The notes under the pieces are model-generated. The model was not told the DNA's origin, ran no database searches, and saw nothing but the letters and a program-made list of their open reading frames with translations. This document shows, one piece after another, positions 55,104-63,563 of a stretch of 64,000 nucleotides of DNA. A program made the position numbers and the translations under genes. Origin of the DNA: Fen-1135 sp963705275 (lineage in GTDB: Bacteria > Desulfobacterota > Syntrophia > Syntrophales > UBA2185); assembly GCA_963705275.1 (NCBI GenBank), contig OY970063.1, positions 2,542,001-2,606,000 on the forward strand, written 5' to 3'. The first letter of the stretch is position 1, and every line of letters begins with the position of its first letter.

Positions 55104-55795
55104 TTACCCTTCTGCTCCTTCTCGAAGTTCGCCAGGTTCCGGAAGAGATCATCGACCATTTTTTCCGTCTCTCTCAAATTGTCCTCATCCGCGAATGTGG
55201 TTGGTTCTTCTTCCTGGCTGTTATCCCGATTTACCGGATCATCTATGTCGAAGGAAAGGAACTTTCCTTCCGGCCTTCCATTCCTGAATGTCGCCTTTTC
55301 CCTGATCCTGCCGTTTTTATAATAGGCTGTATATTCCCCGTCTCGTTTGTCATTTACGAAACGCCCCTTTTCTTTGACCTGGCCATTCTTGTAATAACAT
55401 ATGTAGTCACCGTCGAGCTTGCCGTCCTTGAAATTTTCTATTTCCCTTATCTGGCCTGTTGTAAAAAAAAGCGTGTATCTCCCGTCCAATTTGCCGTCTT
55501 TGTAATTCTCCCTCTCCCTGAGTTGGCCGTTCTCATGATAAGAGACATATTCTCCATGCGGCTTGTCGCCCTTGAACGTACATTTTTCTCTAATCTGACC
55601 ATCCCTGTAATAGGAAACGGCATCACCATCTTTGCCGCCATTGCGGAAGTAAAGATGGGCCATGACCTGCCCGTTGCTATAATATGACGTGTATTCGCCT
55701 TCATACTTTCCATTGAGGATGAACTTTTTTTCCCTTATCTGACCTTTTTCGTCGTGAGTCACTTCTTCTTCGATTTTTGCTTTGGCAGACGACAT
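55100..55795 (-). CDS. MORN-repeat protein (YwqK-like), seven repeats
   Basis: The product of about 231 residues has seven copies of a roughly 23-24-residue unit, each with the form GQIREK-x-F-x-GK-x-GEYxSYYxN, running from about residue 20 to 190. This is the MORN variant 2/YwqK repeat, thought to be a membrane or protein interaction ladder. A low-complexity acidic end follows. ATG 55795 has GAGGG before it. It is in an operon with uspA. There is no partner toxin of the YwqK type in sight. Confidence 0.85.
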   Translation of the reverse strand: MSSAKAKIEEEVTHDEKGQIREKKFILNGKYEGEYTSYYSNGQVMAHLYFRNGGKDGDAVSYYRDGQIREKCTFKGDKPHGEYVSYHENGQLRERENYKDGKLDGRYTLFFTTGQIREIENFKDGKLDGDYICYYKNGQVKEKGRFVNDKRDGEYTAYYKNGRIREKATFRNGRPEGKFLSFDIDDPVNRDNSQEEEPTTFADEDNLRETEKMVDDLFRNLANFEKEQKGK

Positions 55796-55926
55796 GTACA
55801 GTCCCTCTGTAGGAGAATTATTATTTTCGTTTGCAGTTCTGACGTTATTATCTGTCACCTTAATGTCTTAGAGGTCTTTCTGTCAAGCATACTTATGTTT
55901 GCGTCCCCTCCGTTTCTCCAGCTTAA

Positions 55927-56619
55927 TCAGACGTTTTCCAGTTTTCTCCCCTTGTGGGCAATTTCTTCGAGGGTTGTCCGGTCCAGTATCCTCATGCGTG
56001 AACCTTCGGATCTAATCAGGCCCTGCCTGCCCATTTTTCCGAGGATACGGGATAGTGTCTCCGGGATCGTACCCAGGACAGAGGCGAGTTGCCCTTTAGA
56101 GATACCCAGTTCGAATTCGTCTTTGCCGGATGATCTCTTGCTCAGGTAAAGCAGATAAGCTGCGAGGCGCCCGGGTACCTCCTTAAGTGAAAGATCCTCA
56201 ATCAGGGCCGCAAATCTTCGGAGACGCCCGGACAATAGGGCCAACATGTTTAAGGACATCGAGGGGTCTTTTTTGATAAGCTGGATAAAGGAGTCCCTGG
56301 GGAAGAACAGGAGTGAAGAATTGATATAGGCCTCCGCGTTTGCCGGATATTCCTGGCCTGTAAAAACAGGCACTTCTCCAAATACCTCACCGGCCCCCAT
56401 CATGTGGAGGATCTGTTCTTTTCCTTCTGGTGAAAGTTTGTATATCTTCACCCGGCCGGAAATAATCGCATAAAAGCCCACGCCTTCATCACCTTCCGAG
56501 AAGATTGTTTGGCCTTTCTTGTAAGCACGGTTTACAGTGATTCTGGCCAGCGCTTCGTGCTGCCATTGTGATAGGCCTTTGAAAAGAGGGATAGCGACAA
56601 TATGACCGAGCAGATTCAC
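55927..56619 (-). CDS. CRP/FNR family regulator, HcpR-like
   Basis: The 230-residue protein has a cNMP-like sensor beta-roll (GQTIFSEGDEGVGFYAIISGRVKIY), a dimer helix and a winged HTH (ISKGQLASVLGTIPETLSRILGKM). There is no N-terminal cysteine cluster of the FNR kind. HcpR regulators respond to nitrosative stress and use TTGAC-N4-GTCAA sites; such a site sits in the divergent space. It is transcribed away from the ferredoxin gene, 206 bases between starts. Confidence 0.88.
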   Translation of the reverse strand: MNLLGHIVAIPLFKGLSQWQHEALARITVNRAYKKGQTIFSEGDEGVGFYAIISGRVKIYKLSPEGKEQILHMMGAGEVFGEVPVFTGQEYPANAEAYINSSLLFFPRDSFIQLIKKDPSMSLNMLALLSGRLRRFAALIEDLSLKEVPGRLAAYLLYLSKRSSGKDEFELGISKGQLASVLGTIPETLSRILGKMGRQGLIRSEGSRMRILDRTTLEEIAHKGRKLENV

Positions 56620-56718
56620 GGGATACTCCTTACAGAGTTGGCGACTTTTTCAGATTTCGGTTCATTATAATGCAATAAACTCTTGTCCAAAAGGAAAAAA
56701 AATAAAAAAAGTGAAAAA

Positions 56719-56732
56719 TTGACTTTTGTCAA
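56719..56732 (+). promoter_or_regulatory. HcpR/FNR-type operator TTGAC-N4-GTCAA
   Basis: TTGACTTTTGTCAA is a perfect dyad. Its centre is 41.5 bases before a start predicted at about 56767 by the TAGAAT box (56755-56760), the classic class II activator spacing. It lies between the regulator and the ferredoxin gene. Confidence 0.75.
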
Positions 56733-56754
56733 TGCGTAAAGACACAAGGATAAT

Positions 56755-56760
56755 TAGAAT
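56755..56760 (+). promoter_or_regulatory. -10 box of the ferredoxin promoter
   Basis: TAGAAT is positioned as the -12 to -7 element relative to the operator centre at -41.5. No good -35 is present, as expected for an activated promoter. Confidence 0.6.
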
Positions 56761-56825
56761 AAGGGAAATGTCGCGAGAGCTCAAAAAAACATGGAGCAAC
56801 AATATAGGAGATTGAGGGGCAATTT

Positions 56826-57581
56826 ATGAAGGCACAAAGAAAGATTATCCAGATTGACGAGAAGAAATGTGATGGTTGCGGGTTATGCGTTCCCGCATGC
56901 GCCGAAGGGGCCATTCAAGTCATAGACGGCAAGGCTAAATTGGTAGCGGAGATATATTGCGACGGCTTGGGGGCCTGTCTGGGAGAATGTCCCAGGGACG
57001 CCCTTAAAATCATTGAACGTGAGGCGGAAGAGTTTGATGAGGCGGCCGTCGAAAAGTATATGAAATCTCAAAAAGGAGCGCCCGCTCCGGAAGAGCCTAC
57101 TATGGCCTGCGGATGCCCGTCGTCGCAAATCATAAGTTTTGCATCTCTACAGCCGATCAGGGAAGGCAACAGACCTGTTGCGCAGACAGAGGTCGCTTCC
57201 GCTCTCGCCCACTGGCCGGTTCAGATCCGGCTTGTGCCTCCGACTGCCCCGTTTCTGAAGAATGCAGACCTTCTCGTTGTAGCGGATTGTACCCCTGTCG
57301 CCTATCCTCGGCTGCACGATGATTTCATGAAAGGCAAAGTGGTTCTCATGGGCTGCCCGAAATTCGACGAAACAGAGATGTACGTTCATAGATTTGCACA
57401 GATATTTAAGGAGGCTGATATCAGGAGCGTAACTGCGCTCGTCATGGAAGTACCATGCTGTCAGGGGCTTCCCGAAATTGTCCGTAAAGGGATGGTTGAA
57501 GCAGGAAAAAAAATACCTCTGGAGAAGGTGGTCATCGGAAGAACCGGCGGGGTCTTGAAAAGGGAATTTTTCAAAGGGTGA
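56826..57581 (+). CDS. 4Fe-4S ferredoxin-domain protein with extra cysteines (FrdX-like)
   Basis: The 251-residue protein starts with a two-cluster ferredoxin fold (CDGCGLCVPAC and CLGECP, about 15-70). The rest has conserved cysteines in MACGCPSS, VVADCTP, VLMGCPKFDE and EVPCCQGLP, suggesting further metal or redox sites. Genes of this type accompany hcp and HcpR in anaerobes. It is preceded by the HcpR-type operator and is probably activated by the divergent regulator. The ATG at 56826 comes about 10 bases after GAGGGG. Confidence 0.87.
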   Translation: MKAQRKIIQIDEKKCDGCGLCVPACAEGAIQVIDGKAKLVAEIYCDGLGACLGECPRDALKIIEREAEEFDEAAVEKYMKSQKGAPAPEEPTMACGCPSSQIISFASLQPIREGNRPVAQTEVASALAHWPVQIRLVPPTAPFLKNADLLVVADCTPVAYPRLHDDFMKGKVVLMGCPKFDETEMYVHRFAQIFKEADIRSVTALVMEVPCCQGLPEIVRKGMVEAGKKIPLEKVVIGRTGGVLKREFFKG

Positions 57582-57587
57582 AGTATC

Positions 57588-58127
57588 TTATCGATCTTTC
57601 TTTCTTGAGTTTCGCAATCCCTTCCGGGAAAATACTTTGTCGAGGAACTTTTTTCTCAAGACGGGGTCGCCAAATTGCTCATCATCAATTACCGGCATCA
57701 AGGAGAAGTGTTTGACGAAGGCTCCCCCGAATATGCCAGGTCCTTCGCCGCATTCTGTACCGGACGGCGATATAATTTTGATGCCTCGTATCGCTGAACT
57801 GGGAGATTTGCTCTTGAAGATAAATCCACACAGGTTTTCTTTTTCGAGTTCAGCAAGTTTCTTTTCCACCCAGTTCATCATGCCGTCGGTGTGGTCAACA
57901 CCGGTGGAAATCACGACGAGGCGCGGCTTTTCCGGGTCGCCAAACAGGTGCATGGCTTCTCTCGGTATTCCGAGTCCGTATCCAACCTCCGGACAGACAG
58001 GCGTCCATGCAAAATATTTTCCGAGGGAATCTGTTATATAGCGATTGTGCCGGTGCCCTCCGTCATATCTGACTTTCTCCCCGAGGAGGCAGGAGCTTAT
58101 TCCTATGTTTGGTTTTCTCAAAGTCAT
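57588..58127 (-). CDS. DUF523 family protein
   Basis: The 179-residue protein has the DUF523 pattern ISSCLLGEKVRYDGGHRHN, TPVCPEVGYGLGIPREAM and a later C in SGTECGEG. The conserved cysteines suggest a metal or cluster site. Function is not known, though relatives are linked to tRNA or sulfur chemistry. ATG 58127 is chosen; a TTG at 58145 is possible. It converges with the ferredoxin gene. Confidence 0.8.
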   Translation of the reverse strand: MTLRKPNIGISSCLLGEKVRYDGGHRHNRYITDSLGKYFAWTPVCPEVGYGLGIPREAMHLFGDPEKPRLVVISTGVDHTDGMMNWVEKKLAELEKENLCGFIFKSKSPSSAIRGIKIISPSGTECGEGPGIFGGAFVKHFSLMPVIDDEQFGDPVLRKKFLDKVFSRKGLRNSRKKDR

Positions 58128-58257
58128 AATAAGGCGCTCACTCAAAAAAGATCATGATCACTTGGCATTCGCTTTTCATTTCAGTTTTTCGATAAGCACA
58201 CTATTAAAGAGTATCTGTACCCTGTCAACGTGAAAATCATTGTGACGCTCATCGCTG

Positions 58258-58287
58258 TTGACAAAGAGATCACCTTTTATATAGTAT
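58258..58287 (+). promoter_or_regulatory. Sigma-70-type promoter of the lipoprotein gene
   Basis: TTGACA (58258-58263) with TATAGT at 16 bases (58280-58285) or TAGTAT at 18 bases (58282-58287), about 30 bases before ATG 58316. Confidence 0.6.
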
Positions 58288-58315
58288 ATATGTAATTGAA
58301 TTAGGAGGCGCAACA

Positions 58316-59050
58316 ATGTTGATTAGAAAAGCCGTCGGGATTATTTCAGTGATCACGGCCCTTGCCTTTGTCCTGGGATGTGCAAGCTACGAGTCGAAGG
58401 TAGTGCCTTTCAAGATGCCTGCCGCATATCCCAATGCAAAAGAGGTTGCGGGAGCAACGATCGCTGCTCAGGCCTACAGCGACAAGAAGGAAGCAGAGGA
58501 TGCCTTTGGGTTTGATATCATCGGTGCTGGTTTAATGCCTGTGAGGGTCATTTTCGATAACAAAGGAAAGCATCCGATTGATATTGTGGCCAAGCAGACG
58601 TTTCTGGTGGATGCAGACAGCAACCTCTGGCCCGTACTTGAGGAAAGAATGGCCTACGATCGTATACAGAAGAAAACGGAGTTCGGAAAGGTAGCCCCGG
58701 AAGCAGGAAAGTACGGAGCACTTGGCGGCATTGCCGGAGGTGTCATCGGAGCGGCAATCGGCATTGTATCTGGCCATAATGTTGCTGATGCGGCAATGAA
58801 AGGGGCCGCTTTAGGCGCGGCAGGCGGAATCGCCGGGGGCGGTTTAAAGGGAATGAGTGATACCGATGTCCAGGCGCAAATCAGATCGGACCTGGAAAAG
58901 AGGTCCCTTGAGCGCCGATCCGTCATGCCCGGAGAAATCGCGCAGGGCTTCATATTCTTCCCGGGCGAATCGAAAAAGGCCGTCGAGCTGCGGCTGCAGA
59001 TCAGAGAGGCTGATACGGGGAAAAGCTATCCCCTCATCATGAAATTTTAG
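58316..59050 (+). CDS. Lipoprotein with glycine-zipper segment
   Basis: The 244-residue protein has a signal ending in the lipobox FVLGC (about residue 22). The middle holds a glycine-rich stretch (GALGGIAGGVIGAAIGIVSG, about 140-185) of the glycine-zipper kind, which can insert in membranes. The rest is a beta-type domain of unknown family. AGGAGG precedes the start. Its 3' end overlaps the convergent 5'-nucleotidase frame by 207 bases. Confidence 0.8.
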   Translation: MLIRKAVGIISVITALAFVLGCASYESKVVPFKMPAAYPNAKEVAGATIAAQAYSDKKEAEDAFGFDIIGAGLMPVRVIFDNKGKHPIDIVAKQTFLVDADSNLWPVLEERMAYDRIQKKTEFGKVAPEAGKYGALGGIAGGVIGAAIGIVSGHNVADAAMKGAALGAAGGIAGGGLKGMSDTDVQAQIRSDLEKRSLERRSVMPGEIAQGFIFFPGESKKAVELRLQIREADTGKSYPLIMKF

Positions 59051-60580
59051 ACTATTCAATGGTGCGTTGATGATAATCCTGCCCTCTACTCGGGGGGAGA
59101 CAGGAGAATGCTTTTCGAGATAGGAGATCACGACATCTCTTAAAGCGGCTCCGTACATGATATTCTTCCCTTTCTTGAATGGGGAGAATGCATCGCCGCC
59201 TGCGGCAAGAAAATCGATTGTCGTTACCGTGTACGTCTTTTCAGTATCTAAAGCTCGTCTTCCTATATATACCTCCCGGATCCTGGAGCCCAAAGGTTCA
59301 GATAAATCGCACCTGATTTCCATGCCCGAGACCTGCAGGATACCGTGCTCAAGCTTCGCATTCTGCTCCATGATTTCCATGATTTGTTTCCCTGTAAGTT
59401 TCATGGTGACAAGTATGTCATCGAATGGCAGAAGGGTGAAGACTTGCTCCAGCGTAATCCTCCCTTTGGGGATATTGTTCCTTATAGCGCCACTGTTGAT
59501 GACGGCTATATCCGTTCCCGTCTTTTTCCGCATGGTGTCACATATAAAATTTCCCGTGTTGGATTCGCGCTGATGATACCTCACCAGAGGAACGGAAGTC
59601 TCACCGACAATCCTGCTATATTCCTTTTGTATTCGGCCGTGGTAAGCTTGAATTATCTTTGCCGTCTCCGTATCATATGGCCTGTCCCTGCCGGCCATAA
59701 CTTTTTCAAGCTCTTTCTCTTCCGTATGCCATATTATCCTGCCAGTCCCGGGATCAATCTTGAGTTTCAAAACGCCCAGAGATAATCCGTAGGCGCCTGC
59801 CTGGACAATTATTGTGTTCCCTACCACCACAGGATTCTCCAATGCCGTATGGCTATGCCCTCCAACGATGACATCGATGCCGGGAATTTTCTGAGCCAGG
59901 TCTTTATCAGCGTCTAATCCCAAGTGGGAAAGAACGATTATGATCACAGCCCCTTCATCTTTTGCCTTTTTCAAGAGTCGAGGAAGAATATCTTCGGGTC
60001 TGTCTACGGTTATGTGTCTAAGGCGGCCATGTCTTGTTAAGTAGGGTACTTCCGGCGTGGTCATGCCTATAATAGCAATTTTTACTTTATTTCTATCGAT
60101 CAGGATATATGGTTTAACGCCCGGGAGATATCTACCCATTCCATCCCTTATATTTGCGGAGAGATAAGGAAATATTGAAGAGGCGACAAGACGCTGGAAA
60201 ACATCCATTCCCCAGTCGAATTCGTGATTCCCTATGGTCATCGCATCGAACTTCAGATAGTTCATCACATCCGTCACGGATCGGCCTTTGAAGAGATTGG
60301 AGATGGGCGTCCCCTGGAACATGTCGCCGGCGGAAAGGAGCAAGGTGCCGTTGGGATTCTTTAACCGTTCTCCCTCGATCATGCTGGCGAGATAGGCGGC
60401 GCCTCCGACCATCTGTTTGTCACCCGAAGTTGCCTCCGCGTAAGGCAGAATGCGGCCGTGCGTATCATTGACATGGAGGATCGTTAAATCAACGGTCGCA
60501 ATTTCTCCTGCGAGGAGTACCGGCGGCAAGGAAAGGATGAGAAGGGAAAGAAGAATAATTGTCTTGGAGAGCCTTTTCAT
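58844..60580 (-). CDS. 5'-nucleotidase/UshA-type metallophosphoesterase, periplasmic
   Basis: A signal peptide (MKRLSKTIILLSLLILSLPPVLLAG) leads into a UshA-like catalytic domain: ILHVNDTHGRILPY, MTIGNHEFDWG, VVLSHLGLDAD and GGHSHTALENP, then the C-terminal 5'-nucleotidase domain (INSGAIRNNIPKGRITLEQVFTLLPFDD, YTVTTIDFLAAGGD). It dephosphorylates extracellular nucleotides. The last 69 residues after the family end (about VEGRIII) read through the antisense strand of the lipoprotein gene, and both other frames stop within 25 bases of that point, so the true end is probably near 59060. Start ATG 60580 has GAGG seven bases before it. Confidence 0.88.
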   Translation of the reverse strand: MKRLSKTIILLSLLILSLPPVLLAGEIATVDLTILHVNDTHGRILPYAEATSGDKQMVGGAAYLASMIEGERLKNPNGTLLLSAGDMFQGTPISNLFKGRSVTDVMNYLKFDAMTIGNHEFDWGMDVFQRLVASSIFPYLSANIRDGMGRYLPGVKPYILIDRNKVKIAIIGMTTPEVPYLTRHGRLRHITVDRPEDILPRLLKKAKDEGAVIIIVLSHLGLDADKDLAQKIPGIDVIVGGHSHTALENPVVVGNTIIVQAGAYGLSLGVLKLKIDPGTGRIIWHTEEKELEKVMAGRDRPYDTETAKIIQAYHGRIQKEYSRIVGETSVPLVRYHQRESNTGNFICDTMRKKTGTDIAVINSGAIRNNIPKGRITLEQVFTLLPFDDILVTMKLTGKQIMEIMEQNAKLEHGILQVSGMEIRCDLSEPLGSRIREVYIGRRALDTEKTYTVTTIDFLAAGGDAFSPFKKGKNIMYGAALRDVVISYLEKHSPVSPRVEGRIIINAPLNSLKFHDEGIAFPRISLSDLQPQLDGLFRFAREEYEALRDFSGHDGSALKGPLFQVRSDLRLDIGITHSL

Positions 60581-60785
60581 AAATGCGCCTCTGGATTCTT
60601 GGGATCCGGCATCACCTGTATCGTCATCAGAGAGCCCTATCCAAGAAGATAAGAGAATAATTTCTGATATATCCGGCACGCCGTGATGTCGCAAGCACTA
60701 AAGTAGCAGCTTTTAATGAAATTACCATCAATTTAATGTCGAATGTGTGAAAGTAATAATTGGTAATAATTTGTAATATTTTACC

Positions 60786-60813
60786 TTGCAATCTTGTTGC
60801 CATTGTGTATAAT
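60786..60813 (+). promoter_or_regulatory. Possible sigma-70 promoter of the porin gene
   Basis: TTGCAA (60786-60791), a 16-base spacer and a perfect TATAAT (60808-60813). It is about 250 bases before ATG 61065, so a long leader is implied. The rest of the 484-base gap 60581-61064 shows no gene or structure that I recognise. Confidence 0.45.
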
Positions 60814-61064
60814 TTCGGCCTACATAGATATTTGTACCAGAAAAATGTATTGATTCCGCAAGGAAACATGCGCAAGTATTATTAGAAAGCACCTCTGGAT
60901 ACTTTTTCTGGCTGCTTTTTCAAAACGCAATCCAAATTAACAAAACCTTATTTATTCTGTCATCAAGTTGATAAAATCTGAGCGTAGGCTGACCGTAAGA
61001 GATAAATGATCATTCCACCAATCATGCCCGGATAGGTCATTTAATAAAAGGAAAGGAGGAAATA

Positions 61065-62483
61065 ATGAGAAAGGTTTGGATAGGTTTAGTGTTAATTGGT
61101 CTGATAATGGCGTTTGCCTTGCCTGCATCTGCGGCGGACGTCAAGTTTAGCGGGTCATATGTAGCACAGGGCTACTATGATAACAACCGCTCATTAAAAA
61201 GTGATGGCGGTGCATCCGTATCCAATGTGTGGCAGAGACTCAGGGTGCAGACGGACTTTAAGGTTCAGGAAGGCCTGATGCTGACGACCAGATTCGATGC
61301 CCTGGAAAAGATCTGGGGTGCACCGAGGGCGCCTATTGGGGTTGCCCTGAATTCTACAACGGGAGTTTATTCCGTTACCGGTCCCACCTCGACCACTCTT
61401 GCCGGTAACGATCTGGAATCCGAGAACATCAAGTTCACGCATGCATTTGTGACCTTAAATGTCCCCGGCGGTTTTGGCGAATTAAGGATAGGATACCAGA
61501 CGCAGGGCACATGGGGTACGGTCTTTGGTAATACCGGCGAACAGGACTATGGCAACAGGGTCAAGTGGGATTGGGACACCGGTACTTTCTTCTGGGGCGC
61601 AAGGTGGGATAAGAAGGAGGCAAAGAAGTTCTACAGCAGTACCGGGCCGGCCGGCAACATCGGGGTATCCACTTATGTCGTGGACCACGACCAGGAAACG
61701 TATGGCGTCCTCGGCGGCTACAAGTGGAATAAGGGGGACGCTGGTTTTTATATAACATACACTCAGGATACCAGCACTGCCGATAATCCTACCACCGGAT
61801 ATAAGGGAAAGTACTGGCTATTTCAACCGTATGCCAGGGCGGCGTTCGGCATGGTTTATGTAGAGAGCGAGTTCGGTTTCTACATGGGCAAATATAAAGA
61901 ATTCAATGTTGAAAATCCGTCAGCAGCTCCAGCCCGCCCGAACACAGAATATCAAGGTTGGCGCGGTTATATCATGGCCAGCGTTGACCTTGCACCTGCC
62001 TACGCAGGCGCTTTGGCCTTCTATGCGAATGGTGAGGATCTAGGTACAACCGACAAGTATGAGGGCGGAGCCAAGATCGGTACGGACTTCACCCCCTGTC
62101 TGATTCTCTTCAACTACGACCTCGGCAGGTGGAACGGTCTCTTGGGGGGCCAAAATGGTTTGACGGCCACGACATTCCCCGCTTACAATAATGACAACGT
62201 ATTTGCATGGCAGATCTTTGCCGGCATCAAGCCCATAGCGAAACTAGATGTAAAGGCCAGCTATACAGTCGCCCGTATGGACAAGGATGCAGTTGCCAAT
62301 CAAATCTCCAGAAGCATCGGGAGCGAACTTGATCTCAGCGCAACCTACAAGATCTATGACAATCTGTCATACATGGTGGGCTTTGGCTATCTCTGGGCAG
62401 GCGACGCCTTCCGGGGCAGCACTGCCAGTGCCACCGTTGAAAACGACTATCTCTTGACGCATAAGATGACGCTTAGTTTCTAA
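61065..62483 (+). CDS. Outer membrane porin
   Basis: The 472-residue protein has a clear signal peptide ending ASAAD and a beta-barrel pattern of alternating polar and hydrophobic residues rich in aromatic girdle residues (for example TGTFFWGARWDKK). It closes with KMTLSF, the terminal phenylalanine used by the BAM complex. Solute specificity is unknown. AAAGGAGG precedes ATG 61065. It lies upstream of the tungstate genes but has its own terminator. Confidence 0.87.
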   Translation: MRKVWIGLVLIGLIMAFALPASAADVKFSGSYVAQGYYDNNRSLKSDGGASVSNVWQRLRVQTDFKVQEGLMLTTRFDALEKIWGAPRAPIGVALNSTTGVYSVTGPTSTTLAGNDLESENIKFTHAFVTLNVPGGFGELRIGYQTQGTWGTVFGNTGEQDYGNRVKWDWDTGTFFWGARWDKKEAKKFYSSTGPAGNIGVSTYVVDHDQETYGVLGGYKWNKGDAGFYITYTQDTSTADNPTTGYKGKYWLFQPYARAAFGMVYVESEFGFYMGKYKEFNVENPSAAPARPNTEYQGWRGYIMASVDLAPAYAGALAFYANGEDLGTTDKYEGGAKIGTDFTPCLILFNYDLGRWNGLLGGQNGLTATTFPAYNNDNVFAWQIFAGIKPIAKLDVKASYTVARMDKDAVANQISRSIGSELDLSATYKIYDNLSYMVGFGYLWAGDAFRGSTASATVENDYLLTHKMTLSF

Positions 62484-62509
62484 CCTGGCTGCATAGGCCA
62501 TTGAGCGGA

Positions 62510-62540
62510 AAAGAGCCCCGGGCAGCTAACGGGGCTCTTT
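62510..62540 (+). terminator. Terminator after the porin gene
   Basis: AAAGAGCCCCG and CGGGGCTCTTT form an 11-pair stem with a nine-base loop. The T-run is mainly part of the stem. Confidence 0.85.
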
Positions 62541-62624
62541 GTTGTTACCCAAATTCCCTTGACCTCCGCGGACGGATGAATTAATTTCTTATATTATGTT
62601 CGATTTTTTCATCAAGGGGGAGAT

Positions 62625-63542
62625 ATGTCGGAGGATGTGATGAACACAAAGGAGGTAGCCCGCTACCTCGATATCCATGAAAAACAGGTATACAGCCTCA
62701 TCAAATCCGGAAGAATTCCTGCCACCAGGGTCACGGGCAAGTGGATATTCCCTAAGGGATTAATTGATGAATGGATTGAAACGGATGCGAAGCAGGGGTT
62801 CAAAGAGGCAAGGCAGAAGAGCAGGCGGGTAGAAGGGGGACTTCTTGCATCAGGAAGCAACGATCCCATCCTCGACATGTTTCAAACTTATATAAAAAAG
62901 CGCCACCCTGATTTTTATATCTTTTCTGCGAATACAGGGAGCACAGAAGGACTCAAGGCCCTCAATATGGGTCTTACCGACATCGCCTGGTCGCACTTGC
63001 TTGATACAAAAAGCGGACGGTACAATATTCCTTATGTATCCACCTACCTGCCCAATATCAAAGCCGTGGTAGTCAATCTCTTCCACAGGGAAGTGGGATT
63101 GATCGCGGCTCATGGCAACCCTTTGCATATCGGAGGTTTTGCTGATCTCGCGAAAAAAGGGGTGAAGATTGTGAACCGGCAGAAAGGATCCGGAACACGG
63201 GTTCTTTTTGATTACCATATGTTCAACCTGGGTATTTCTGCCCGCGACATCGCCGGCTATAATACGGAGGTCTTTACGCATTTAGAAGTAGGTCTTGCTG
63301 TTCTATCAAAGGAAGCTGACACAGGCATAGCCACGGCAGCAGTGGCCAAACTCCTGGGCCTTTCTTTTGTTCCCATAACGCGCGAGAACTTCGATATGAT
63401 CCTTGATCAATCAACATTTTTCACCAAAGGGGTCGAGGCACTTGTTGGAGTTCTCAAGTCAAGAGATTTTCGGAAGCGCGTTGAAAGACTGGGCGGTTAT
63501 GACTTCAAGGACTCAGGAAAAGTTATGTATTCAACGACATGA
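62625..63542 (+). CDS. HTH (excisionase/MerR-type) regulator with PBP-like ligand domain
   Basis: The 305-residue protein has an excisionase-type HTH (about 5-55, NTKEVARYLDIHEKQVYSLIKSGRIPA) and a PBP-like domain (about 70-290, GLLASGSNDPILDMF, RQKGSGTRVLFDYH and DTGIATAAVAK). Such fusions are one-component regulators that sense an anion or cofactor. The next gene, 21 bases on, is a tungstate-binding protein gene, so tungstate or molybdate is the likely ligand. A sensory role for the transport operon is inferred. Confidence 0.85.
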   Translation: MSEDVMNTKEVARYLDIHEKQVYSLIKSGRIPATRVTGKWIFPKGLIDEWIETDAKQGFKEARQKSRRVEGGLLASGSNDPILDMFQTYIKKRHPDFYIFSANTGSTEGLKALNMGLTDIAWSHLLDTKSGRYNIPYVSTYLPNIKAVVVNLFHREVGLIAAHGNPLHIGGFADLAKKGVKIVNRQKGSGTRVLFDYHMFNLGISARDIAGYNTEVFTHLEVGLAVLSKEADTGIATAAVAKLLGLSFVPITRENFDMILDQSTFFTKGVEALVGVLKSRDFRKRVERLGGYDFKDSGKVMYSTT

Positions 63543-63563
63543 TTTACTGAAAGGGGCATACCT

